64,000 bases of DNA from contig NZ_CAKUOF010000013.1 of the NCBI RefSeq assembly GCF_934668725.1, positions 55,327 to 119,326 of the forward strand, given 5' to 3'. The notes under the pieces are model-generated. The model did no database searches. It was not told the DNA's origin and saw only the letters and a list, made by a program, of their open reading frames with translations. Source of the DNA: an uncultured Dysgonomonas sp. (GTDB lineage Bacteria; Bacteroidota; Bacteroidia; Bacteroidales; Dysgonomonadaceae). Below, piece by piece: positions 36,538 to 44,432 of this stretch. The translations under genes and the position numbers were made by a program. Position 1 is the stretch's first letter, and each line of letters opens with the position of its first letter.

Positions 36538-37083
36538 ATGAATAACCAATTAACAGACAGGTTGATAGAGGGATTGAGGGAAGGCGATCACAAATCATAC
36601 GAAAGTATATTTATGACTTATTTCCCAAAGGTAAAATATTATATAAACGGCTTTGTTAAATCTATAGATATCGCCGAAGAGTTAACTCAGAATGTATTTT
36701 TAAAGATATGGGAGAATCGCCAAACGCTGGTCATATCGCAGAAAGGATTTGATTCATATGTATTTACTATCGCTTATAGGCAAACAATTGATTATATACG
36801 GAGTAAGCAGGTGCGAGAGTCATTTTATAGCGATCAGGTGGTTCATCAGACCGATATAGTTTGTACAGAAGATGAATATATAGCTGAAGAAACAAGGTTG
36901 TTGATTGAAATGGAAATAGAGAATATGCCTGAGAAATGTCGGAAAATCTATAGAATGAGTCGTAATGAAGGAATTCCTAACTATAAGATTGCAGAGCTAT
37001 TAAACATAAGCCAAAGAACAGTCGAAAATCAATTGAGTTTAGCATTGAAAAGGATTAGGGGTGTACTGGCAATTTGTTCTTGA
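36538..37083 (+). CDS. ECF-type RNA polymerase sigma factor, copy 1
   Basis: 181 residues from the ATG at 36538; the reading frame extends 16 codons upstream without family similarity, and the paralog aligns from this point. Sigma-70 region 2 is seen in YESIFMTYFPKVKYYINGF and AEELTQNVFLKIWEN, and region 4 in KCRKIYRMSRNEG, KIAELLNISQRTVENQLSL. It should direct polymerase to a dedicated promoter under control of the FecR-type regulator encoded downstream. It is a tandem paralog of the next gene, with stretches of near-identical DNA such as the YYINGFVKS codons. Confidence 0.9.
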   Translation: MNNQLTDRLIEGLREGDHKSYESIFMTYFPKVKYYINGFVKSIDIAEELTQNVFLKIWENRQTLVISQKGFDSYVFTIAYRQTIDYIRSKQVRESFYSDQVVHQTDIVCTEDEYIAEETRLLIEMEIENMPEKCRKIYRMSRNEGIPNYKIAELLNISQRTVENQLSLALKRIRGVLAICS

Positions 37084-37146
37084 GAAAAAAAATGAAATTA
37101 TTATTTAAAATAGTTGTGTTAAAAAATGTAAAAGATTTATTTGCAT

Positions 37147-37176
37147 GTCGTGCGTAGATACATACTTGCCCGTTTT
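37147..37176 (+). promoter_or_regulatory. Putative ECF promoter before sigma copy 2
   Basis: GTCGTGCGTA (37147-37156) and CCGTTTT (37170-37176) are separated by 13 bp, with 99 bp to the start codon. The identical pair and spacing recur before fecR at 37905. The element start-to-start distance of 23 bp is right for -35/-10 of ECF promoters. Confidence 0.65.
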
Positions 37177-37275
37177 CTATTATGGGGGGACGATAAACAC
37201 CAAGGCATACTGATGATGCTGCTAATAAAAATGTATAGTAAATTAATTAATTTCTAAAAATAATCTAATTATTCT

Positions 37276-37830
37276 TTGGATAATCAACTAACAGACACGG
37301 TCATAGAATCCTTACAGAAAGGAAGCCATAAAGCATTCGAAACGATATTTCTGAAGTATTTTCCTAAAGTAAAGTATTATATAAACGGCTTTGTTAAATC
37401 AGCAGACGTTGCTGAAGGACTAACTCAGAATGTATTTCTCAAAATCTGGGAAAATCATGAATCGTTTTCTATAACCTCAAGAGGGGTTAAAGGCTTTGAT
37501 TCTTATATATATACTATAGCTTATCGGCAAACAATCGATTACATTCGAAGTAGGCAGGTACGTGAGTCATTCTATAATGACCAGATGGCGTTATATCCTG
37601 ATCTGGTTGATACTGAGGATGAATATATTGCAGAAGAGACTATGCTGTTAATCGAAATGGAGATAGAGAATATGCCCGAAAAGCAGCGTGTTATATATAA
37701 ATTGAGCCGACATGAAGGTATATCCAATGATAAGATTGCAGAACGATTGGATTTGAGTAAAAGAACAGTTGAAAATCAATTGAGCTTAGCAATGAAAAGG
37801 ATAAAAAATGTCTTGTCATTTTTTATCTGA
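37276..37830 (+). CDS. ECF-type RNA polymerase sigma factor, copy 2 (TTG start)
   Basis: 184 residues. The only in-frame start is TTG at 37276; an in-frame TAA lies 15 bp upstream and no ATG precedes conserved sequence. The N-terminus DNQLTDTVIESL aligns exactly with copy 1, so the start is well supported. Region 2 (FETIFLKYFPKVKYYINGF, GLTQNVFLKIWEN) and region 4 (EGISNDKIAERLDLSKRT) are intact. The usual Glu in AEELTQ is Gly here (AEGLTQ). It follows a putative ECF promoter, suggesting it is expressed by itself or by copy 1. Confidence 0.88.
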   Translation: MDNQLTDTVIESLQKGSHKAFETIFLKYFPKVKYYINGFVKSADVAEGLTQNVFLKIWENHESFSITSRGVKGFDSYIYTIAYRQTIDYIRSRQVRESFYNDQMALYPDLVDTEDEYIAEETMLLIEMEIENMPEKQRVIYKLSRHEGISNDKIAERLDLSKRTVENQLSLAMKRIKNVLSFFI

Positions 37831-37904
37831 GTGTTAAAATGGTGTTTATTAAGATGCAGAATATTAGTGAGTTGATGTAAAAAGGAGAAAAAAGTTACTT
37901 TTTT

Positions 37905-37934
37905 GTCGTGCGTAAAAACAGACATAGCCGTTTT
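37905..37934 (+). promoter_or_regulatory. Putative ECF promoter before fecR
   Basis: Second copy of GTCGTGCGTA-N13-CCGTTTT (37905-37914 and 37928-37934), 58 bp before the fecR start. Flanking bases also resemble the first copy (TATTATG and GATAATAG follow the CCGTTTT block). Confidence 0.65.
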
Positions 37935-37992
37935 AGATAATAGAGGGTGAATAAGAAGTAAGCCTTTTGAAAATTGAATAACAAATCAGAAC

Positions 37993-39003
37993 ATGGATAA
38001 ACTAACGAGCCAATTTTTTAAACTTATAAATCAATTCTTTGAAAATAGATATTCTAAGAATTTAGAAGATAGGATACATTATTGGTTGATTAGTCCTGAG
38101 AATTCTTTGGAAAAAGAAAAAGCCATGCGTCAGCAATGGGATTCGTTAAGTAACATAGAGGATTTATCATCTAGAACAGAATATGAGAAAATAAAGAAGA
38201 TATTAGACTTCAAAGAAAAAGAGAGAAAAGTTCTATTTTCTAATTATTTACTTCGTATAGCAGCAGTGTTTTTGCCTTTGGTTGTATTTGCGGGAATATA
38301 TTTTTTAGATAAGAAAGATAAAAAAGAGGATAATATACCAATGACAGTACTTTCTGTTCCTTATGGTAAACAGGAAGAAGCGAAACTTGCTTGCGGTTCA
38401 GAGATTTGGGTTAACTCGGGAAGCGAAATAAGTTATAATCAAAGCCTGGGAGATAAAGCAAGGACTGTCAATCTGAAAGGAGAAGCTTACTTTTCTGTAA
38501 TGAAGCAAAATAATGTCCCATTTATAGTTCGTACGGAATATTTGGATGTTAAAGTCCTTGGAACCATGTTTAATGTTTCTGCATATCCCGATGAAGAAGC
38601 AACTATTGTTACACTTAATAAAGGTTCAATAGCTATTCATACAATGGACAATCAGGATTATATTCTAAAACCTAACCAACAGTTGGTATATAACAATAAG
38701 ACGAAAGAGGTATCTATACAAAATCTTGATGTTAGTACTGCTAAAGATATTGCTGATTGGACTATAGGAAAGATGGCCTTTAACAATGAAACGCTTAGAG
38801 AAATTGTAATGGTATTTGAGCGTAAGTTTAATGTTGAGGTAGAGGTTGATAATAATGTAGATCTGGATAGAAGATATACAGTTACGATAGATGAGGGTGA
38901 TAATTTAAAAGAAATAGTAGAAATTTTTGGATGCTTTGATAATAGTTTATCTTATAAAATAGAAGGCAATAAAGTATACATAAGTAACAATAAAACAGAA
39001 TAA
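37993..39003 (+). CDS. FecR-family anti-sigma/sigma regulator
   Basis: 336-residue single-pass inner-membrane protein. The N-terminal cytoplasmic part (about 1-85) should bind the sigma factor. A helix at about 85-105 (LLRIAAVFLPLVVFAGIYFL) precedes the periplasmic FecR domain (VLSVPYGKQEEAKLACGSEIWVNSGS, VKVLGTMFNVSAYPDEEATIV, IHTMDNQDYILKPNQQLVY) and a DUF4974 STN-like C-terminal domain (MAFNNETLREIVMVFERKF). Its partner in the outer membrane is probably the STN protein encoded 11 bp downstream. Confidence 0.92.
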   Translation: MDKLTSQFFKLINQFFENRYSKNLEDRIHYWLISPENSLEKEKAMRQQWDSLSNIEDLSSRTEYEKIKKILDFKEKERKVLFSNYLLRIAAVFLPLVVFAGIYFLDKKDKKEDNIPMTVLSVPYGKQEEAKLACGSEIWVNSGSEISYNQSLGDKARTVNLKGEAYFSVMKQNNVPFIVRTEYLDVKVLGTMFNVSAYPDEEATIVTLNKGSIAIHTMDNQDYILKPNQQLVYNNKTKEVSIQNLDVSTAKDIADWTIGKMAFNNETLREIVMVFERKFNVEVEVDNNVDLDRRYTVTIDEGDNLKEIVEIFGCFDNSLSYKIEGNKVYISNNKTE

Positions 39004-39014
39004 TAAATATAAAA

Positions 39015-40091
39015 ATGCAAGTGTGTAATAAAATGTACCCGTTTCGACATCGGTATGGGCTCAACTTGATAAAAATATCACTTTTCTTACTTTGTTTTTT
39101 TACTTTGCCGATGCTTTCGGCACAAGAGAAGAAAGTGACTATTACAGTAAATAACACGCCCTTGAATGATATATTCGCTCAAATAGAATCTCAAACGAAG
39201 TATTCTTTTGCTTTTGTCAATTCTAGTTTTGATGCAACACGTAAAATGTCAATATCGGTTCAAAATGCGGATTTAGGAATAGTATTGGACAAGCTGCTAA
39301 AAGGTACTGGTTATTCTTATTCTATCAGAAAGGGACGTATTTTTTTATCTCCGATTAAAATAGAAAAAAAAGAGGAAAAACTTATAGGAATCAAAGATGT
39401 TGAAGAAAAGCCTATTGTATCTGTTAAAACAGGAACAAAGACAAAGAATATACCTGTTGAGTTTTTATTAAGTTCTGAAAAAAAAAGGGTAGAGGTAGAA
39501 ACTCTGCCACTAGTAAAAGATTCGTTGGATATAAATAAAACGGTAGAGATATTAAATCGTTTATCAGATCAAAAACTCACTTATTCGAAAACTCCTTTGT
39601 GGGCTGTCAAAAGCAATTTGTTGCTAGATCTGACAGGTTCTATTAGTCTTGGAACAGAAATTAAGACAGGAGAAAGGTATAGTTTCGATTTATCAGTCAG
39701 TTATAATCCATGGGAGTTTAATGTGAATAAGAACTGGAAGCATATACTTGTTCAACCTGAGATACGCTATTGGCTTTGCGAACCTTTCAACGGACATTTT
39801 TTTGGACTACACGGACTTTATGCTCATTATAATTTATCCGGGCTTCCTTTCTCGGACTATATGAGAGATAGTCGTTTACAAGGAGATTTGTTTGGTGTTG
39901 GTTTAAGTTATGGATACCAGTGGAGTCTATCCAAACGCTGGTCGATTGAAGGGAGTTTTGGAGTAGGATATGTGCATGCAAGTTATGACAGATATGCTTG
40001 TAAAACCTGTAAAGATTATATCGGTAGTGAAAGCAAAAACTATTTTGCACCTACCAAAGCATCATTATCCCTTATTTATTTTATTAAGTAA
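39015..40091 (+). CDS. STN domain fused to DUF3575 outer-membrane protein
   Basis: 358 residues. After a signal peptide (about 15-36, ending SAQ) comes an STN domain (about 37-115: VTITVNNTPLNDIFAQIESQ, YSFAFVNSSFD, LDKLLKGTGYSYSIRKGRIF), the module that in FecA-like receptors touches FecR. A linker follows and then a DUF3575 barrel (about 190-358: WAVKSNLLLDLTGSISLGTE, ILVQPEIRYWLCEPFNGHFF). DUF3575 proteins accompany type V fimbriae. This looks like a signal transducer in which a fimbrial barrel replaces the TonB receptor. ATGs at 39015 and 39033 are both possible starts. Confidence 0.85.
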   Translation: MQVCNKMYPFRHRYGLNLIKISLFLLCFFTLPMLSAQEKKVTITVNNTPLNDIFAQIESQTKYSFAFVNSSFDATRKMSISVQNADLGIVLDKLLKGTGYSYSIRKGRIFLSPIKIEKKEEKLIGIKDVEEKPIVSVKTGTKTKNIPVEFLLSSEKKRVEVETLPLVKDSLDINKTVEILNRLSDQKLTYSKTPLWAVKSNLLLDLTGSISLGTEIKTGERYSFDLSVSYNPWEFNVNKNWKHILVQPEIRYWLCEPFNGHFFGLHGLYAHYNLSGLPFSDYMRDSRLQGDLFGVGLSYGYQWSLSKRWSIEGSFGVGYVHASYDRYACKTCKDYIGSESKNYFAPTKASLSLIYFIK

Positions 40092-40223
40092 AAGTTGTAA
40101 TAACCAATCGGAAATAAAGAATTGCTAGCATGCTTTTATACAAGTTAGCTTACAAAATCATTGTCTATAAATAATTATATATAATACATCTAAAGCCAGT
40201 AGTTAATGGCTAAAGTAAATAAT

Positions 40224-41699
40224 ATGAAACGATTACCAATACTTTTATTATCCATACTGATTACATTGGGCGTGTCGGCAAAAGGGTATACAGGTCAAAT
40301 CACTTTTATAAGTAATGAGGTTAAAGAGGTAAACGATAGCCTTCAAGTATACTTTAAAGTAAATATTAAGGCGGGAGCAGTAAGTGACTGTAGTGCTATG
40401 TATATAACACCCCAATTGCTTTCGGGCGAATCGATCATTGAGTTTCCTTATATACTTGTCTCTGGCAATAAGAAATACAATTTGATGGAAAGATGGGAAT
40501 CATTAAATAAACATAGATATCAATCCAATAGGCCCTATACAACTATTATAGCAAAAGAAAATACAGATACTTTGCTTAGTTATAATTTTAAAGTTCCGTA
40601 TGAAATGTGGATGGATAGTGCACGTTTTGTAATCCGTCAGGAAACAACAGGATGCAGAAACGAAAATCACTTGTTTACATTTCTAATGAATAATAAGGTA
40701 GCATTGGAGCCTTATACTCCTTATGAAGTCAATACTTTGGTTGCATATATCGTACCGAAGGAAGAACTTAAGATACGAAAAATACAAGGGCAAGCATATC
40801 TTGATTTTCCGGTTGGTCAATCAGTTATTAGACCGAACTATCGTCGTAATCCAGAGGAATTATCAAAAATAGATGAAATGTTATCCGGTGTAATTAATGA
40901 TCCGGATGTAAGAATTAAAAGTTTATTCATCGAAGGATATGCATCACCCGAAGGTTCTTACGCAACTAATGATCATTTATCATATGCGCGTGCAATAGCC
41001 CTGAAAAACTATATGAAAAATAAATTCCATTTATCGGAAGGTTTATTTCGGGTAAGTAATGTCGCTGAAGATTGGGATGGGTTAAAGGCTCTTATCCCCG
41101 GCAGTAATATCACGCATAAGGACGAAATAATAGAGATAATAGATAATACTGACATTTTTGACGGGCGTGAACTTAAATTGATGAAACTGGCAAAAGGTGT
41201 GCCTTATCGAAATATGTTAAAAGAACTATTTCCTCAGTTAAGGCGTGTTGAGTACCAGATTAATTTCACGATAAAAGATTATACCGTGGATGAAGCTAAA
41301 GGTTTACTGGGAAATAGAGAGTCGCAACTCAGCCAATTAGAGCTTTTTCAGATAGCTCAAAGTTATGGTGAGGAAAGTCAGAAGTTTATGGACATATTGG
41401 GAGAGATAGTTCCTAAATATTATCCGGACGATCAAACTGCAAATAATAATGCTGCAGCTGTTTTGATTACAAATAAAGAATATTCTTTGGCCAAAAGACT
41501 TCTATCCAAAGCAGATACAAACCCATCAACATTAAATAATATGGCAATTATTTTTTTACAAGAAGGTAACCTGGACAGTGCCGAAAAACTATTTAAAAAA
41601 GCATTGGAAGGAGGTTCTATAGAAGCTCATCACAATTTGCGTGAATTACAACTGAAACGCGATGATAATATAAAGCTGGAGCGATATAAAAGTAAGTAA
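40224..41699 (+). CDS. DUF3868 fimbrial-cluster protein with OmpA-like and TPR C-terminus
   Basis: 491 residues from the ATG at 40224, which starts a signal peptide (MKRLPILLLSILITLGVSA); an in-frame ATG at 40206 adds six residues. The N-terminal part (about 20-190) is the DUF3868 region with beta-rich sequence. Residues about 200-350 resemble OmpA/MotB (FPVGQSVIRPNYRRN, FIEGYASPEGSYATNDHLSYAR), suggesting peptidoglycan association. The C-terminus has TPR-like helices (STLNNMAIIFLQEGNLDSAE). Such genes sit next to DUF3575 and Mfa1 in Bacteroidetes fimbrial loci; function is probably assembly or anchoring. Confidence 0.82.
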   Translation: MKRLPILLLSILITLGVSAKGYTGQITFISNEVKEVNDSLQVYFKVNIKAGAVSDCSAMYITPQLLSGESIIEFPYILVSGNKKYNLMERWESLNKHRYQSNRPYTTIIAKENTDTLLSYNFKVPYEMWMDSARFVIRQETTGCRNENHLFTFLMNNKVALEPYTPYEVNTLVAYIVPKEELKIRKIQGQAYLDFPVGQSVIRPNYRRNPEELSKIDEMLSGVINDPDVRIKSLFIEGYASPEGSYATNDHLSYARAIALKNYMKNKFHLSEGLFRVSNVAEDWDGLKALIPGSNITHKDEIIEIIDNTDIFDGRELKLMKLAKGVPYRNMLKELFPQLRRVEYQINFTIKDYTVDEAKGLLGNRESQLSQLELFQIAQSYGEESQKFMDILGEIVPKYYPDDQTANNNAAAVLITNKEYSLAKRLLSKADTNPSTLNNMAIIFLQEGNLDSAEKLFKKALEGGSIEAHHNLRELQLKRDDNIKLERYKSK

Positions 41700-41770
41700 G
41701 TGTAGTAAAGTAATTAATAAAATGATCTTGGAATATGAAAATGAGATAAATAGCTAGAGTGTTGAAAATC

Positions 41771-41860
41771 ATTAGAAAACCATTAGAAAATCGAAGGTTA
41801 ATTCTAATATTTTTCTAACTGAATCTATAAGATGTTCCTCAAATGATATACTTAGTTTTG
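41771..41860 (+). promoter_or_regulatory. Promoter and 49-bp four-part operator of mfa1
   Basis: The best copy of the operator (41771-41819): ATTAGAA-N4-ATTAGAA-N13-TTCTAAT-N4-TTCTAAC. TAGTTTTG (41853-41860) starts exactly 33 bp later. There is no -33 TTTG. The leader to the ATG at 41994 is about 130 nt and A-rich, typical of highly expressed genes in this phylum. Confidence 0.75.
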
Positions 41861-41993
41861 CATTATAAATTAAAAACAGTCGATAATGTCAGAACAGAAT
41901 AATGTATTAAGAAAAGACTGTAAACAGAAATTATCAGATCAAAAATTTATAAACAAAAAAATCAAAAAACGATTAATTTAAAACAATTTAAAA

Positions 41994-43265
41994 ATGAAAG
42001 TATTTTTTAATTATTTAATGGCAACAGCTGCTTTGGCAGTAGGTTTTACAAGTTGTTCGAATGATGACGATATAACCGGTAATGGTGGTAATCCGATTCA
42101 AAATGGTAAAGCAACAACATTCACACTTTCGATAGCTCAACCAAAAACATATGCGGTAGATCCAAATGCTACGGTTGACGAATCTCAAATGAACACAGTG
42201 GATGTATTTATTTTTAATGATGCAGATGTTCTTGAAAAGCGTGAACGTCTAAACGGTTCAGATTTTACTCCGTCTACAGACAATGAGTATACAGCTAACA
42301 GAACAATTGCATCGACTGTAGGAGCTAAAAAAATCTATGTAGGTGTTAACTTATCAGATGAATTAGCAAGAGATGTTGCAAGCAGAGGCTTAACAGCAAT
42401 ACAACAAGTATCAAGTGCATATGACTTGATGAATCCGGCAAACGGATTTGCTATGTTTAGCAAGGTTGCTTCAACTGCAACATTTGTAGAAGCTACTGAT
42501 GCTAATGCAGCTACAGCAAATAAAGTATCTGCAAGTGTAGCACGTTTATTAGCTAAAGTATCTGTAGAGAAAGGAGCTGCATTGCAATACAATGTATTAG
42601 GTGGTACTATATCAGACTTACAGTTCTCATTGAGCAACATAACTAAATTGTATTATATGCTTCCTAGCGTATCAACTTTTAGTCCTGCAAATACACTGGC
42701 TAGCTTTTATAAAGAGAATGCTTACAAAGCAGTAAATGCTAATGGTACAGCAATTAAAACAGCAAATGTATCGTATGCTTTAGAAAATGCGTCGGCTGAA
42801 AATCTTGAAGGATATTCAACTTATGCTTCTATCCGTGCTAAATTCTTACCAAGTACTGTAGTAAAATTGGCTGCTGCCGGAGATGGTGCTAGCGGATTGG
42901 TTAGTGAAACAGCTCCTTCAACACCTCAAACATTTTATGTAGTAGTTAATGCAGGTGTAAGATATTACTTCTTAAGTCAAGCGGATGCAGCTTCTTACAA
43001 TACTGAAATAAATGGTGGTTCTGCTTCAACATTAGAGACTTATACTGATGGATATTGCTATTATAAAGCATACCTAAATCCTGCTGGTAATTATAATATT
43101 TATCGTAACAATCTTTATAAAGTTAACATCACAGCAGTAAATGGTATTGGTAAGAGTGGTGATGATATCACTGATCCTGAACAAGAAATCTCTAAACCAA
43201 CTAATATAATGATTGATATTACAGTTGAACCTTGGGTTGAAAATAGCCAAGATACTGAGATCTAA
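41994..43265 (+). CDS. Mfa1/FimA-family major fimbrial subunit
   Basis: 423-residue fimbrillin of the type V pilus. The lipoprotein signal ends GFTSC with Cys21. The mature protein shows fimbrillin blocks: TTFTLSIAQPKTYAVD, NTVDVFIFNDADVLEKRE, KKIYVGVNLSDELA, ASVARLLAKVSVEKG, NPAGNYNIYRNNLYKVNITAV and a final strand IMIDITVEPWVENSQD that would serve as donor strand. In P. gingivalis such precursors are lipidated, moved to the surface and cut about 30 residues after the lipid Cys; here QPK-TYA lies at residues 49-54, with Lys51 30 residues after Cys21. Confidence 0.9.
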   Translation: MKVFFNYLMATAALAVGFTSCSNDDDITGNGGNPIQNGKATTFTLSIAQPKTYAVDPNATVDESQMNTVDVFIFNDADVLEKRERLNGSDFTPSTDNEYTANRTIASTVGAKKIYVGVNLSDELARDVASRGLTAIQQVSSAYDLMNPANGFAMFSKVASTATFVEATDANAATANKVSASVARLLAKVSVEKGAALQYNVLGGTISDLQFSLSNITKLYYMLPSVSTFSPANTLASFYKENAYKAVNANGTAIKTANVSYALENASAENLEGYSTYASIRAKFLPSTVVKLAAAGDGASGLVSETAPSTPQTFYVVVNAGVRYYFLSQADAASYNTEINGGSASTLETYTDGYCYYKAYLNPAGNYNIYRNNLYKVNITAVNGIGKSGDDITDPEQEISKPTNIMIDITVEPWVENSQDTEI

Positions 43266-43310
43266 TGAAATTATAGCGGAATACGTTTAATACAACAAAT
43301 TCCCCAAACA

Positions 43311-43358
43311 GTTAATGCCGTTACCGCAAGGTACTATTGCTTTGCGGTGCGGATTAAC
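43311..43358 (+). terminator. Long imperfect hairpin between mfa1 and mfa2
   Basis: GTTAAT, CCG and ACCGCAA in 43311-43329 pair with TTGCGGT, CGG and ATTAAC in 43342-43358, with small internal bulges. It is followed by CTTAAGGC rather than a T-run. It likely acts as an attenuator or mRNA end that keeps the anchor subunit far below the major subunit. Confidence 0.6.
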
Positions 43359-43456
43359 CTTAAGGCTTCTTTCTACTATTTTTTATATGATTATCAATTA
43401 TTCGATAAAGCATTATTTTGAAACGAATGAGCCAATTATTTATAAAGAAATTTATA

Positions 43457-44395
43457 ATGAAACATTTTAATTATATATCACTGTTATTTTTAACTTTTTT
43501 GTTGTTAATACTCAATTCATGTATTGATCAAAAACTGGAAGACTGTCTTCCTGAAAATAATGGTATTCATATTTATTTTACTCCTGCAGCAAGAAGTTAT
43601 TCAGGTACTATACTGAATCCGGAAGAAGTGAAGGATGTAAAACTATTTATATTTGATGAAAAGGGGAACTATTTACGTACAGAGCATGATGCACAGCCAT
43701 CATTTAGTTCTGATTACTATATGACTCTATTTTTAAATCCGGGTGTTTACACTTTTGTATCGTGGATAAACCTGGATACACCGTACAATCAAAATGAATA
43801 TTCGACATTAGAAGAAATGCGGGTATACATTGAAAAAGATAAAGAGGATATTGTTAGTACAAATCCACATGCCTTGTTTCAGGCTTATGAAACATCAGTA
43901 AAAATAACAGATCAAACAGATCAAAAAGTAAGACTGTCTCTTACTCAAGATGTAAATACAATTAATGTAAAAACTAGAAATTTCGTGCCTGCTGGGTCTA
44001 ATTACCGATTGACTATCACTGCACGTAATGGTATCTATAAATTTGATAATTCGTTTGCCTCGGATACAGATGAGGTTCACTATATAAGTTCCATGCAAGT
44101 AGGAGATGATTTGCAGTTGTCAGGTACACAAAATATACTCAGACTGAGCGAAGAGCGTAAGGATCCTACGCTGAAAATAGACAACCCATTGACAGGACTT
44201 GTTGTATATGAAGCTAAATTAATGGATTTAATCGCTAATATAAATACAAATGGAACTGTAATTGATATTGAAAATACGCATGTGTATGATATTCTATTGA
44301 CATTCTCTCCCATGCACGACCCTAATACGCCTAATCTAGGTATTACCATATCTATAAATGGATGGATTGTTAATGAAGGAAGTGCTGAATTATAA
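43457..44395 (+). CDS. Mfa2/FimB-family fimbrial anchor subunit
   Basis: 312 residues from the ATG at 43457, chosen because it begins a lipoprotein signal (MKHFNYISLLFLTFLLLILNSC, Cys22). The family pattern is seen: GIHIYFTPAARSYSGTI, VKDVKLFIFDEKGNYLRTE, YMTLFLNPGVYTFVSWINL and a C-terminal strand NLGITISINGWIVNEG. Mfa2/FimB proteins remain lipid-anchored and terminate polymerisation at the outer membrane, setting fibre length. It is separated from mfa1 by a hairpin. Confidence 0.85.
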   Translation: MKHFNYISLLFLTFLLLILNSCIDQKLEDCLPENNGIHIYFTPAARSYSGTILNPEEVKDVKLFIFDEKGNYLRTEHDAQPSFSSDYYMTLFLNPGVYTFVSWINLDTPYNQNEYSTLEEMRVYIEKDKEDIVSTNPHALFQAYETSVKITDQTDQKVRLSLTQDVNTINVKTRNFVPAGSNYRLTITARNGIYKFDNSFASDTDEVHYISSMQVGDDLQLSGTQNILRLSEERKDPTLKIDNPLTGLVVYEAKLMDLIANINTNGTVIDIENTHVYDILLTFSPMHDPNTPNLGITISINGWIVNEGSAEL

Positions 44396-44432
44396 AAGAA
44401 TCAGATTCTAAAAAGAAAAAACAGAAGAACTA

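Noticed and set aside
41886..41981. A 31-residue ORF in the mfa1 leader
   Set aside because: Very Lys/Asn-rich, as expected by chance in A-rich leader DNA, with no start signal or conservation evidence.
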